Origin: Novosphingobium naphthalenivorans NBRC 102051
GTDB taxonomy: Bacteria; Pseudomonadota; Alphaproteobacteria; Sphingomonadales; Sphingomonadaceae
NCBI RefSeq assembly: GCF_001590985.1
Contig: NZ_BCTX01000020.1
Location: 1-64,000, forward strand
Reading direction: 5' to 3'
Length of the DNA stretch: 64,000 nucleotides
A program made the position numbers and the translations under genes. Shown here in pieces: positions 1 to 8,842 of this stretch (position 1 is its first letter; each line of letters starts with the position of its first letter). Under the pieces are notes generated by a model. It made no database searches. It saw nothing but the letters and a program-made list of their open reading frames with translations, and had not been told where the DNA came from.

Positions 1-173
1 GGGGTGGGCGTAGAAACAACGCCGCCGTCATGGCAGCCCGCAAGCGCAATGCTGACACTTGCTGCGGTGCCGATCAGAAAGCGGCGCCAGCCGGAATCCA
101 TACCACTGGACCTGGTCCTGGAAGATTGGAGCAACGGCAGCTTGGTCAGATCGGTCTTCGAGCGCTCGGGCAT
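1..173 (-). CDS. Lipoprotein N-terminus, cut by the left window edge
   Basis: An open minus-strand frame runs off the left edge. From the ATG at 101 it reads MDSGWRRFLIGTAASVSIAL followed by AGC: a basic start, a hydrophobic stretch and a lipobox whose Cys would be lipidated, then HDGG and a Thr/Pro-rich start. A second in-frame ATG at 173 adds 24 polar residues and has an AAAGGA upstream, though at a long spacing, so the start is uncertain (101 or 173). Only the export signal is visible, so no function can be assigned beyond a probable outer-membrane or periplasmic lipoprotein. Confidence 0.5.
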   Translation of the reverse strand, partial: MPERSKTDLTKLPLLQSSRTRSSGMDSGWRRFLIGTAASVSIALAGCHDGGVVSTPT

Positions 174-460
174 GGTTGTTTACTGGTCCTTTTGCACATC
201 ATCACAGTTCACCACGAACCATCGCTCGAACTTTGGCCATCGCCCGAATTCCGGCCACTTGGCCTTCGGACGGGCTGGACGTGCTTCAGGTCCCGCTCGC
301 GTAACGCTCGCGCAGAATGCCTTGTGCCCCCCGTGGTGTGTCGCAAGGGGCACAAGCGCGAGCGCAGGTTCTTTCCCAGCAGTCTGAAACAATCTGAAAT
401 CTGCAACATTCCCATTATGAAAATTATGAATTTCCATAACTTTCATATTGTTATACCAGA
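174..460. other. Intergenic region with AT-rich dyad
   Basis: This gap lies between the start of the edge lipoprotein and the stop of the TPR regulator, both on the minus strand. Short frames here look like noise. The AT-rich part (about 405-460) holds the dyad TATGAAA (416-422) and TTTCATA (441-447), plus a repeated ATTATGAA. It is a candidate promoter/operator for the leftward lipoprotein gene. Confidence 0.35.
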
Positions 461-2275
461 TTATCCCGAATCTTTCTCCAGCGACCGGACTTCGCGCCAG
501 AGCGCGTAACTGGATGGCACACCCGCAGCGCGCAGGCCGCTTTCGCATTTCATCGCCTCGTGCCGCTCCTCAGATCGAACCTGACGTAATGCCGATAAAC
601 GCGCGGAAAGACAGTGAACCCGCGCCTGCCAGGGATGCGTCGGCGCAAAACTGTGTGAGATCGTGTCACGAGCCAGGCCGATTTCCTCTTCCGCCAAATC
701 CGCCTCGCCCAGCGCCAGCAGCGTCCGGGCCCATCGCATATGGAAGTAGGAGGCCTTTGCATCGAGGCCGTAGAGTGTGCGCGCTCCCGTCTGACGCGCC
801 TCTTCGAGCAGTGCGGCAGCTTCCGTCCGGTTGCCCATCTGCGCATCCGCCAGAGCCAGCTCCGTCATCGCATACAACGTCCAGAAATGATCCGAACCCA
901 GTTCTTCGCGATAATGCTTGAGGACGGGCACGAGGAGATCCCGGGCCTCCGCCGGCCGCCCCTGCCAGATCCGAAGAACGCCCAGGCTGTATTGCGGTGA
1001 CAGCGCTTCGGGGTGATCCTTGCCCAATGTGTCGACAAAGATGGCCCGCGCCTTGAGCAGCATGGCCTCCGCCCGCGCGAAATCGCCTGCATCGACCAGA
1101 AAATCGCCATAGTCGGCCAGTGCCCATGCCGTGAGCGGGTGATGGCTCCCCACTTGCGCCTCGCGCAGCTGGAGGTGGCGGCGAAACGCAGTGCCGGCTT
1201 CATCGAAACGCCCGAGCTTGCGCAAGCTGAGCCCCAGAAACCAATTCGCGTCCGCTTCAATGCTGGGTTCAAGCGGCTTTGAAGCGCTCAGGATTTCCTT
1301 CAGCGCTCCAGCAGCCTTTTCATATTCCCCCGTTTCAAAGAACAGCTTGGCCTGCGTCACACGCACGGGTGCAAGGGCCGGAGAGTGTATCCTGTTGCTG
1401 ATCTCAATCGCGGAACGGCAAGCCGTATGCGCTCTTCCGACCTTCCCCGCCAGCCGCAGCGCCTGGCAGAGCGAGGCCTCGATCTGCGCATAAGCGTTCG
1501 TGTCCGTTCCATGCGCGCTCCGCTCCAGCGTGGCAGCCGCATCCAGATGGAAGATCGCTTTCTGATACTCCCCCCAGCCGCTGAAGGCATTGGCTATGAC
1601 CCGGTTGAGCGCAATGAGCGTGTCCGGCCGGTCCTTGAAACGCGTGTTCATTGTCGCAGCCGTCTTTTCAACGACCGCATGCAGCGATTTGCTGCCCCGC
1701 CTGGGACTATAGGGGTCTGCGGGTTCCAGCAGATCCGACGACAGAAAGGCGACAAGCTGTTCGGCCTGATCGTCGCCGGAACTCGCATGCGACGTATTGT
1801 ACATCACGGCACCGGTGGCTGCTGCAACGGCGAAAGCTCCGATCGCCAGCACGGCCTTTGTCCGTTTGCTGGAAAACCGCTGCGTCCAGCCTGAGCGCGC
1901 TTCGCGCACGGTGCCAGAGGACACCTCCAGAGGCTCAGGCTCGCCATCCACGTCAGACAGCCCCGCCTCGACGGAAGCGCCACCGATCAGCCTGTAGCCT
2001 TGCCCATAGACCGCTTCGACCCGCTGCCCTTCCTCGCCCAGCGCACTGCGCACGCGCCCGACAGCTTTCGCCAGCGAATTTTCATGAACGAGACGTCCAG
2101 GCCAGCCAGCCTCAAGAAGGCTGTCCTTGCTGACAGGCGCGCCATTGGCCCGAAGCAATGCAATCAGAATGGCCCGGGCCGTCCGGTCCAGAAATAGCGG
2201 CGCGTCGTTCAGGGAAAGAGCACTTGAACGTTCATCGTATGAGATATTTCCGGCACGCCAGAGGCGGTAGGACAA
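461..2275 (-). CDS. CadC/ToxR-like membrane regulator with TPR sensor part
   Basis: 604 aa. Residues about 1-98 form an OmpR/PhoB-type winged helix (RTARAILIALLR, then NSLAKAVGRVRSAL and GQGYRLIGG). A Ser/Arg-rich linker follows, then one membrane helix at about 138-158 (AVLAIGAFAVAAATGAVMY). The rest is helical with TPR-like repeats (for example GEYQKAIFHLDAAA, GEYEKAAGALKEIL, GRFDEAGTAFRRHL). This is the architecture of one-component membrane-anchored activators, with DNA binding in the cytoplasm and sensing outside. The start is TTG with a near-perfect AGGAGG (2281-2286) upstream; no ATG fits. No target is evident, though the neighbouring lipoprotein gene is possible. Confidence 0.75.
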   Translation of the reverse strand: MSYRLWRAGNISYDERSSALSLNDAPLFLDRTARAILIALLRANGAPVSKDSLLEAGWPGRLVHENSLAKAVGRVRSALGEEGQRVEAVYGQGYRLIGGASVEAGLSDVDGEPEPLEVSSGTVREARSGWTQRFSSKRTKAVLAIGAFAVAAATGAVMYNTSHASSGDDQAEQLVAFLSSDLLEPADPYSPRRGSKSLHAVVEKTAATMNTRFKDRPDTLIALNRVIANAFSGWGEYQKAIFHLDAAATLERSAHGTDTNAYAQIEASLCQALRLAGKVGRAHTACRSAIEISNRIHSPALAPVRVTQAKLFFETGEYEKAAGALKEILSASKPLEPSIEADANWFLGLSLRKLGRFDEAGTAFRRHLQLREAQVGSHHPLTAWALADYGDFLVDAGDFARAEAMLLKARAIFVDTLGKDHPEALSPQYSLGVLRIWQGRPAEARDLLVPVLKHYREELGSDHFWTLYAMTELALADAQMGNRTEAAALLEEARQTGARTLYGLDAKASYFHMRWARTLLALGEADLAEEEIGLARDTISHSFAPTHPWQARVHCLSARLSALRQVRSEERHEAMKCESGLRAAGVPSSYALWREVRSLEKDSG

Positions 2276-2682
2276 AATCTCCTCCTAGACTTTCGCGCCT
2301 GGCCAGACGCCATTCGATCCGAGAAAGCGTTTTAGTTGCCAGCATTAACTCATTTTGCAAGATAGACTTTTTGATAACTCGCAAAGAGCCGGGACCGCTC
2401 GCATGGCGAGACACTGTCCCGGATAAACACGCCGGCAGATCAGCATCCGCATGCAAAAATGATCCAGATGGACGAGCCGATTAAGTTGAATGCCGACCAG
2501 ATCTGAAAGCGTCCTGCCACATGGCGTTCGTGCAAACGCGATCAACCTGAATACCCCCGAAAAAAGCTTTCCCCTACGCGGTTTTCAGGCCATTATTCTC
2601 GTCGAGTACAGGGATAAACCGAAAGCAATAGTGAAATCGCCCTGTCCCGTCGCCCCGACATCTGTCAGACGCCCCCTCCCCA
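2276..2682. other. Intergenic region upstream of the TPR regulator
   Basis: About 400 bp between the LysR stop and the leftward regulator start. It has an AT-rich stretch near 2330-2385, likely the regulator's promoter region. It also has a hairpin with outer arms CCGGGAC (2389-2395) and GTCCCGG (2416-2422) and an inner CTCGC/GCGAG pair. No convincing gene is present. Confidence 0.4.
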
Positions 2683-3609
2683 TCATGACTTCTCCATCAG
2701 AGCCGCCGGAACACCATACCCCCACTCCTCATATTTTCTGGCAATGACTGCGCCCATCAGGGCAAGTTCAGGTGAGTTATCGCCGAGACGATGACTCATG
2801 ATGATCGGCGAGGTCGCAGGCTCAGCAAGATCCCGGAACGCGACATCGTGGCTGCGCGCGCGGCGTACCGATTCAGGCACGATCGCCATGCCCTCTTCTG
2901 CCGCCACCAAGCCGATGGCGATCTGGAGTTCACGCGCCTCGTGCGCGATGTGCGGTTCGATAGCATGGTCCCGGAACAGCGAGATCACCTGGTCCGCATA
3001 GCTGGGGCGCGGTGCGCGGGGGTAGATGATCTGCGGTTCGTCCGCGAGATCACGCAGCGAGACCGGACCTTCTCCTGCTGCGAGACGATGACCGATAGAG
3101 AAGGCCGCAATCATTTTCTCATCACGCAGAACGATGCGCCGGACGGCCGGGTCTTCAAACCGGATGCGGCCAAAACCGATATCGATACGCCCGTCCTTGA
3201 GCGCCGCGATCTGGTCGAGAGTAGTGCTCTCCACCATGACCAGCTCGACGTTCTCCGCCCTCTTGCGGAATTCCCGGATGAGTTCGGGCAACCGTGCGTA
3301 GATCGTCGAGGACACGAAACCGATAACCAGCCGTCGCCGCTTGCTGACCGCCGCCGCCTTCACCATGGCCTCGACGTCTTCCATGCGCCCAAGGACCTGC
3401 ACCGCCTGCGCATAGAGGAGCCGGCCCACCGAAGTCAGCCGCAGCGGCCGGTTCGAGCGATCGAGCAAGGGCGCACCAACGTGCCCCTCCAGCTGCTGGA
3501 TGGCTCGGGAAAGCGGCGGTTGGGCCATGTGCAACCTCTCCGCCGCGCGGTTGAAATTGCCTTCATCCGCTACCATCACGAAATAGCGCAGAAGGCGCAA
3601 GTCGATCAA
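2683..3609 (-). CDS. catR: LysR-type regulator of catechol/benzoate genes (CatR/BenM-like)
   Basis: 308 aa. The N-terminal winged helix (NFNRAAERLHMAQPPLSRAIQQLE) is followed by a LysR effector domain. It is divergent from catB, the usual CatR/CatM/BenM arrangement, in which cis,cis-muconate (and benzoate for BenM) activates the cat/ben operon. The chosen start is TTG at 3609, giving MIDLRLLRYF, because GGAGGT (3614-3619) lies five bases upstream; the two upstream ATGs (3621, 3642) have no Shine-Dalgarno. A BenM/CatM-type box overlaps that Shine-Dalgarno. The family is certain. The regulatory target is inferred from position and box. Confidence 0.82.
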   Translation of the reverse strand: MIDLRLLRYFVMVADEGNFNRAAERLHMAQPPLSRAIQQLEGHVGAPLLDRSNRPLRLTSVGRLLYAQAVQVLGRMEDVEAMVKAAAVSKRRRLVIGFVSSTIYARLPELIREFRKRAENVELVMVESTTLDQIAALKDGRIDIGFGRIRFEDPAVRRIVLRDEKMIAAFSIGHRLAAGEGPVSLRDLADEPQIIYPRAPRPSYADQVISLFRDHAIEPHIAHEARELQIAIGLVAAEEGMAIVPESVRRARSHDVAFRDLAEPATSPIIMSHRLGDNSPELALMGAVIARKYEEWGYGVPAALMEKS

Positions 3610-3611
3610 AT

Positions 3612-3626
3612 ATACCTCCATGGTAT
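3612..3626. promoter_or_regulatory. Candidate CatM/BenM-type LysR box
   Basis: ATAC-CTCCATG-GTAT matches the ATAC-N7-GTAT site described for BenM and CatM. It lies in the 105-bp space between the LysR gene and catB, 88 bp upstream of the catB start, and covers the Shine-Dalgarno of the LysR gene. That position would suit activation of catB and control of the regulator itself. Confidence 0.65.
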
Positions 3627-3714
3627 TAAGCACCCACCGCATTGATCTTTGATAGCGGAGCAGCCGGAGCTTACGTCATTCCCTGAAATCTAAGCATTCG
3701 GGAGAGTCGCTGCA

Positions 3715-4887
3715 ATGGCCGTGTTGAGCCACGCCGATACCTTCATTGTCGATGTGCCGACTATCCGCCCGCACGTTCTGGCGATGGCGACTATGCACGC
3801 CCAGTCGATGGTGATCGTCCGCCTGACCGATACCGATGGTGTCGAAGGTGTGGGGGAAGGCACGACGATCGGCGGCCTCAGCTACGGTGATGAAAGCCCG
3901 GAGAGCATCAAGTCCGCGATCGATACCTACATCGTTCCGGTACTCGAGACCTGCGACATCGCCCAGGTTGGCGCGACCATGGCCAAGGTTGCCAAGTGCG
4001 TGCGCGGCAACCGCTTCGCCAAGTGTGCCGTGGAAACGGCACTGCTCGACATGGCCGGCAAGCGGCTCGGCATTCCCGTTTCCGAGCTGATCGGCGGGGG
4101 CCGGGTTCGCGAAAGTCTGCCGATCGCCTGGACTCTCGCGAGCGGCGACACCGCCCGCGACATCGCCGAAGGCGAGGAAATGCTGGCGAGGCGGCGCCAC
4201 CGCATCTTCAAGCTGAAGATCGGCAAGCGCGAAGTGCGCGAGGATGTTGCTCACGTCGGTGCTATCTGCAAGGCCCTGGGCGACCGCGCGAGCGTCCGGG
4301 TCGACGTCAATCAGAACTGGTCGGAAGCCCAGGCCAAGATGGGCATGGCGATGCTGCAGGACGTCGGCTGCGATCTTGTCGAGCAGCCCATTGCCGGTGA
4401 CGACCTTGCCGCGATGACCCGCCTGTCGGCCACTCATGCGATCCCCCTGATGGCCGACGAGGCGCTTCATGGGCCGCGCACGGCCCTGCGGATCGCTTCG
4501 GCCAGCGCGGCAGGCGTCTTCGCGCTCAAGATCGCGCAGTCAGGCGGCCTTTTCGCCACGGCCGAAGTTGCCGCCATCGGCACGGCCGCAGGTATCGGCC
4601 TTTACGGCGGCACCATGCTCGAAGGCGGGGTCGGCACGGCCGCCTCGGCTCACGTCTTTGCCACGGTTCCGGATCTCGTGTGGGGCACCGAACTGTTCGG
4701 CCCGCTGCTGCAGACCGAGGAAATCCTCAGCGAACCGCTTGCCTATGGCGACTTCTCGCTCGCCGTTCCCTCCGGGCCGGGCCTCGGCATTGCCCTCGAC
4801 GAGGACAAGCTCGCCTTCTTCCGGCGCGACCGCACCCAGTCGGTCATCAGCGCGCCAGCCCTTCACGCCGCCAACGCAGGAGCCTGA
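3715..4887 (+). CDS. catB: Muconate cycloisomerase
   Basis: 390 aa, enolase superfamily. It converts cis,cis-muconate to muconolactone in the catechol ortho-cleavage pathway. The catalytic set is visible: KLK at 166-168, Asp198 in DVNQN, Glu223 in VEQP, Asp248 in ADE, and Lys272 in LKIAQSGG. These positions are almost the same as in Pseudomonas muconate lactonizing enzyme. GGGAGAG sits eight bases before the ATG. First gene of a ten-gene rightward run and divergent from the LysR gene. The other enolase-type gene in the window (dgcA) has a different context, so the assignment here is firm. Confidence 0.95.
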   Translation: MAVLSHADTFIVDVPTIRPHVLAMATMHAQSMVIVRLTDTDGVEGVGEGTTIGGLSYGDESPESIKSAIDTYIVPVLETCDIAQVGATMAKVAKCVRGNRFAKCAVETALLDMAGKRLGIPVSELIGGGRVRESLPIAWTLASGDTARDIAEGEEMLARRRHRIFKLKIGKREVREDVAHVGAICKALGDRASVRVDVNQNWSEAQAKMGMAMLQDVGCDLVEQPIAGDDLAAMTRLSATHAIPLMADEALHGPRTALRIASASAAGVFALKIAQSGGLFATAEVAAIGTAAGIGLYGGTMLEGGVGTAASAHVFATVPDLVWGTELFGPLLQTEEILSEPLAYGDFSLAVPSGPGLGIALDEDKLAFFRRDRTQSVISAPALHAANAGA

Positions 4888-4891
4888 CGCG

Positions 4892-5182
4892 ATGCTTTTC
4901 ATGGTCGAAATGGACGTCAACATTCCGCTGGACTACGATCCCCAGGAAGCCGCGCGGATCAAGGCCGAGGAAAAGGCCTATTTCCAGAAGCTCCAGGCTG
5001 CCGGCACCTGGCGGCACATCTGGCGCAAGGTCGGACTCTATTCGAACGTCTCGATCTTCGACGTCGAGAGCAACACCGCCCTGCACGATACCCTCATGGC
5101 ACTGCCGCTCTATCCCTTCATGACCATGAAGGTGACGCCGCTGTGCCGACACCCCTCCTCGCTCCACGACGACGATCGTTGA
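4892..5182 (+). CDS. catC: Muconolactone delta-isomerase
   Basis: 96 aa, the usual length for the family. It turns muconolactone into 3-oxoadipate enol-lactone, the step after CatB. The start MLFMVEMDVNIPLDYDP and the body with ALPLYPFM are typical of CatC. AGGAG lies nine bases before the ATG, and only four bases separate it from the catB stop, so the two are co-transcribed. The ATG is internal to a longer open frame whose extra N-terminal part overlaps catB and is not real. Confidence 0.94.
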   Translation: MLFMVEMDVNIPLDYDPQEAARIKAEEKAYFQKLQAAGTWRHIWRKVGLYSNVSIFDVESNTALHDTLMALPLYPFMTMKVTPLCRHPSSLHDDDR

Positions 5183-5216
5183 TCGCCGCCAACACCACTT
5201 CATGGGAGAGAATGAA

Positions 5217-6137
5217 ATGGACGTCAGCTTCGTAAAGACCCCCGAAATCCAGCAGCTTCTCGATCGCGCCGCAGGCGTGAACGAAAGCGGCGGCAATCCC
5301 CGCCTCAAGGCGATCATGCGCGACCTCACCGAAAGCGTGATGGAACTGATCGTGAAGCACGACATCTCCGAGAGCGAATTCTGGCTCGCGATGAAGTATC
5401 TCGCGGATGCGTCCGGCGAGATCGGCCTGATCGTGCCGGGCACCGGCCTTGAGCATTTCCTTGATCTCTACATGGATGCCAAGGACGCCGAAGCCGGCCT
5501 CACCGGCGGGACCCCGCGCACTATCGAGGGCCCCCTCTACGTTGCTGGCGCGCCGCTGGTGGAAGGTAACGCCAACCTCAGCACCGATCCCGACGAAGGC
5601 ACCCAGGTCCTCCACATGACCGGCACTGTCACCGGCCCCGACGGCGAGCCGGTGGAAAATGCGATCCTCCACGTCTGGCATGCGAACTCGCAGGGCTGGT
5701 ATTCGCACTTCGATCCCACCGGCGAGCAGACGCCGTTCAACAACCGCCGCCGCATCAAGCTGGGCAAGGACGGGCGCTATGCGTTCCATTCGAAGATGCC
5801 GAGCGGATATTCGGTCCCGCCGCAGGGCTCGACCGACCAGCTCATGCAGGCGCTCGGCCGCCACGGCAACCGCCCTGCCCACGTCCACTTCTTCATCGAG
5901 GCCCCGGGCTACCGCACACTGACAACGCAGATCAACTTCGGCGACGATCCGTTCGCAGCCGACGACTTCGCCTTCGGCACCCGCGAAGGCCTGTTGCCGG
6001 TGCCCAGCCGTCAGGGTGACAGCGCCTATATCGGCTTCGACTTCCAGCTCCAGCGTGCTGCCGGCGAAGGGGATGAGGGCTTCTCGTCACGCACCCGTGC
6101 CGAAGCGAAGGCACAGCCGGAAACCGAAGCCGCCTGA
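5217..6137 (+). CDS. catA: Catechol 1,2-dioxygenase (intradiol)
   Basis: 306 aa. It cleaves catechol between its hydroxyls to cis,cis-muconate using Fe(III). The four iron ligands are visible: Tyr162 (WYSHFD), Tyr198 (SGYSVP), His222 and His224 (AHVHF). An N-terminal helical dimerization part (about 1-100) precedes the dioxygenase fold, as in the catechol rather than protocatechuate enzymes. The start at 5217 has GGGAGAG seven bases upstream; an in-frame ATG at 5202 is too early for it. The last 25 residues are polar and look like a loose tail. Confidence 0.95.
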   Translation: MDVSFVKTPEIQQLLDRAAGVNESGGNPRLKAIMRDLTESVMELIVKHDISESEFWLAMKYLADASGEIGLIVPGTGLEHFLDLYMDAKDAEAGLTGGTPRTIEGPLYVAGAPLVEGNANLSTDPDEGTQVLHMTGTVTGPDGEPVENAILHVWHANSQGWYSHFDPTGEQTPFNNRRRIKLGKDGRYAFHSKMPSGYSVPPQGSTDQLMQALGRHGNRPAHVHFFIEAPGYRTLTTQINFGDDPFAADDFAFGTREGLLPVPSRQGDSAYIGFDFQLQRAAGEGDEGFSSRTRAEAKAQPETEAA

Positions 6138-6162
6138 GCGCGGCACGACGGGAGACAGGATC

Positions 6163-7518
6163 ATGCATGAACACTTGATGCAGCGCGTTGCGACAGCCGT
6201 CGTCGACGACCACGAGACCGGACTGTTTCGCTGCCGCCGGGACGTGTTCACCGACCCGGAGCTGTTCGAGCTGGAGATGAAATACATCTTCGAGAACAAC
6301 TGGGTCTACCTTGCCCATGAAAGCCAGATCGAGAAGAAGAACGACTACTTCACGACCTGGATCGGGCGCACCCCCGTGATCCTGACCCGCGGCAAGGACG
6401 GCGGTATCGGCTGTGTGGTCAATGCCTGCGCGCATCGGGGCGCGCAGCTTTGCCGCCGTAAACGCGGCAACCAGCCGCTGTTCGTGTGCCCCTTCCACGG
6501 CTGGAGCTTCAAGACCGACGGCACGCTGATGCGGGCCAAGGACGCCAGCACCGGCGCCTATCCCGACAGTTTCAACCATGACGGCTCGCACGATCTGACT
6601 CGCGTGCGGGTGGAAAGCTATCGCGGCTTCATCTTCGGATCGCTGAACCACGATGTCGCTCCGCTGGAACAGCATCTGGGCGAGGCGAAGATCATCATCG
6701 ACCAGATGGTCGATCAGGCCCCGGACGGGCTTGAGGTGCTCTCCGGCAACTCGACCTACACGTTCGACGGCAACTGGAAGATGCAAATGGAGAACGGTTG
6801 CGACGGCTACCACGTCAGCTCCGTTCACGAGAACTACCAGTCCACCATGGGCCGCCGCGCCGAAGGCGGCACCAAGGCGGTCGACGCCAATGGCTGGTCC
6901 AAGGCGCCGGCCAGCGGAGTCTATGGCTTCGAGAACGGCCATATCCTGCTCTGGACGCAGGTCCTCAACCCCGAAGTGCGCCCGGTCTGGAACCGCAAGG
7001 ACCAGATCGTGGAACGCCTCGGCGAGGAGAAGGCCCGCTTCATTCTGGAGCAGACGCGTAATCTCGCGCTCTATCCCAACGTGTTCCTGATGGACCAGTT
7101 CTCGACCCAGATCCGCGTGGTGCGGCCGGTCGACGTGCACACAACCGAAATCACGATCTACTGCTACGCCCCCAAGGGCGAAAGCGCCGAGGACCGCGCC
7201 CACCGCATCCGCCAGTACGAGGACTTCTTCAACGTCACCGGCATGGGCACGCCCGACGATCTGGAGGAATTCCGCAGCTGCCAGTCGGCCTATGAAGGTG
7301 CAGGCGCACTGTGGAACGATCTCAGCCGCGGGGCCACCCGCTGGATCGACGGTCCCGACGCCAATGCGAAGGCCATGGGGATGACTCCCCTGCTTTCGAG
7401 CGAGCGCAGCGAGGACGAAGGCCTCTTCGTCCGCCAGCACGAATTCTGGGCCCAGATCATGCTCGACGGTCTCGCCCGGGATGCAGGAACCGAATCTGTG
7501 ATGGAGGCGGCAGAATGA
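6163..7518 (+). CDS. benA: Benzoate 1,2-dioxygenase, large (alpha) subunit
   Basis: 451 aa. Rieske oxygenase alpha subunit that makes the cis-diol of benzoate. The Rieske centre is CAH...CPFH (NACAHRGAQLCRR, then VCPFHGWSF), and the catalytic domain has the mononuclear iron region (ENGCDGYHVSSVH). The segments YLAHESQI, DEGLFV and FNVTGMGTPDDLEEFRSC closely follow remembered BenA sequences. GGGAGACAGG precedes the ATG at 6163; the longer upstream frame overlaps catA. benB overlaps its stop. Anthranilate dioxygenase (AntA) is a close relative, but the adjacent benD favours benzoate. Confidence 0.9.
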   Translation: MHEHLMQRVATAVVDDHETGLFRCRRDVFTDPELFELEMKYIFENNWVYLAHESQIEKKNDYFTTWIGRTPVILTRGKDGGIGCVVNACAHRGAQLCRRKRGNQPLFVCPFHGWSFKTDGTLMRAKDASTGAYPDSFNHDGSHDLTRVRVESYRGFIFGSLNHDVAPLEQHLGEAKIIIDQMVDQAPDGLEVLSGNSTYTFDGNWKMQMENGCDGYHVSSVHENYQSTMGRRAEGGTKAVDANGWSKAPASGVYGFENGHILLWTQVLNPEVRPVWNRKDQIVERLGEEKARFILEQTRNLALYPNVFLMDQFSTQIRVVRPVDVHTTEITIYCYAPKGESAEDRAHRIRQYEDFFNVTGMGTPDDLEEFRSCQSAYEGAGALWNDLSRGATRWIDGPDANAKAMGMTPLLSSERSEDEGLFVRQHEFWAQIMLDGLARDAGTESVMEAAE

Positions 7519-8030
7519 CAGTCACTCTCGAAAAGGAGCGCACGGCGCTTTCCTATCACGACATCTGCGCCTTTCTCTATCGCGAGGCACAGCTACTCGA
7601 CGACCGCGCGTGGGACGCATGGCTGGAATGCTATTCGGAAGATGTCGAATACTGGATGCCGGCCTGGACCGACGACGATACCCTCACGACCGACCCGTTG
7701 CGCGAGATCTCGCTGATCTACTACGCCAACCGACGGGGGCTGGAAGACCGCGTCTATCGCCTCAAGACCGAGCGGTCCTCGTCCAGCACACCCGAGCCCC
7801 GCACGGCGCATTTCATCGCCAATGTGGAGGTTCTGGAAACGCGCGAAGGCACGATCGAACTGCGCTACAACTGGCAAACACTCAGTCACCGTTACCAGCA
7901 GACGGCGCAGTTCTTCGGAACCACGTTCCTCACGCTCGACACCTCTGAAGAGACGCCGAAAATCCTGAAGAAGAAGATCGTTCTCAAGGACGATTACATT
8001 CACCAGGTCATCGACGTCTACCACATCTGA
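7515..8030 (+). CDS. benB: Benzoate 1,2-dioxygenase, small (beta) subunit
   Basis: 171 aa, the usual beta-subunit length. Residues such as FLYREAQLLDDRAWDAWLE and YANRRGLEDRVYRL are typical of the NTF2-like beta subunits of ring-hydroxylating dioxygenases, which have a structural role in the alpha3beta3 hexamer. The ATG overlaps the benA stop (ATGA), so the two are translationally coupled. The next gene is benD. No reductase gene (benC) follows, unlike the common benABCD order. Confidence 0.9.
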   Translation: MTVTLEKERTALSYHDICAFLYREAQLLDDRAWDAWLECYSEDVEYWMPAWTDDDTLTTDPLREISLIYYANRRGLEDRVYRLKTERSSSSTPEPRTAHFIANVEVLETREGTIELRYNWQTLSHRYQQTAQFFGTTFLTLDTSEETPKILKKKIVLKDDYIHQVIDVYHI

Positions 8031-8043
8031 AAGCGCGCAAACG

Positions 8044-8829
8044 ATGATCTTTCCAGGACGCTTCGCAAGCAAGGTCATGATCGTAACCGGGGCTGCGCAG
8101 GGCATCGGCGCCGGTGTCGCCACCCGCGCAGCCGCCGAGGGAGCAAGGCTCGTGCTGGTCGATCGCGCCGATTTCGTGACCGAGATCGAGCAGTCCATCG
8201 TGAGCGCGGGCGGACAGGCCGTGTCGGTCCAATGCGACCTTGAGACCTACGAAGGTGCGGCGCAGGCCATGGCGGCAGCGATGAATGCCTTCGGACACAT
8301 CGACATCCTCGTCAACAACGTCGGCGGCGCGATCCGGATGCGCCCCTATGCCGAGTTCGAACCCGCGCAGATCGATGCCGAAATCCGGCGTTCGCTGATG
8401 CCGACGCTGTACTGCTGTCACGCCGTCCTGCCCGCGATGCTGGCGCAGAGGGCGGGGACCATCGTCAATGTCTCGTCCAACGCCACGCGTGGCATTCGCC
8501 GGGTGCCCTATTCGGCGGCCAAGGGCGGGATCAACGGCCTGACGCAGAGCCTCGCCATGGAATATGCCGAGGCCGGTATCCGCGTCGTCGCCACGGCTCC
8601 CGGCGGCACTGAGGCCCCTCCCCGCCGCGTCCCCCGCAACGCCGAAGGCGACAACACGCAGGAACAGGCCTGGATGGCCGAAGCCGTCGCACAGGTCACG
8701 TCCTCGGCCTTCATGAAACGCTACGGCACGCTGGACGAACAAATCGCCCCCATCCTGTTCCTGGCCTCTGACGAGGCCAGCTATGTGACCGGCTCGATCA
8801 TGCCCGTCGCGGGCGGCGATCTGGGCTGA
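8044..8829 (+). CDS. benD: Benzoate cis-diol dehydrogenase (SDR)
   Basis: 261 aa. Short-chain dehydrogenase that oxidises and decarboxylates the benzoate cis-diol to catechol with NAD+. It has TGAAQGIG for the nucleotide, NNVGG, a Ser in VNVSSNATRG, and YSAAKGG with the catalytic Tyr/Lys. The body (RVPYSAAKGGINGLTQSLAMEYA) fits the BenD/XylL group. It is 13 bases after benB, and a weak GAAAG is the only ribosome site seen. It feeds catA upstream in the same operon. Confidence 0.9.
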   Translation: MIFPGRFASKVMIVTGAAQGIGAGVATRAAAEGARLVLVDRADFVTEIEQSIVSAGGQAVSVQCDLETYEGAAQAMAAAMNAFGHIDILVNNVGGAIRMRPYAEFEPAQIDAEIRRSLMPTLYCCHAVLPAMLAQRAGTIVNVSSNATRGIRRVPYSAAKGGINGLTQSLAMEYAEAGIRVVATAPGGTEAPPRRVPRNAEGDNTQEQAWMAEAVAQVTSSAFMKRYGTLDEQIAPILFLASDEASYVTGSIMPVAGGDLG

Positions 8830-8842
8830 AGGAAAGCACTAT

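Noticed and set aside
3715..4887. catB as a dipeptide epimerase
   Set aside because: Same superfamily, but context, residue spacing and neighbours catC and catA fit muconate cycloisomerase.
5932..7440. 502-aa minus-strand frame
   Set aside because: Opposite benA, which has a complete Rieske centre and iron region.
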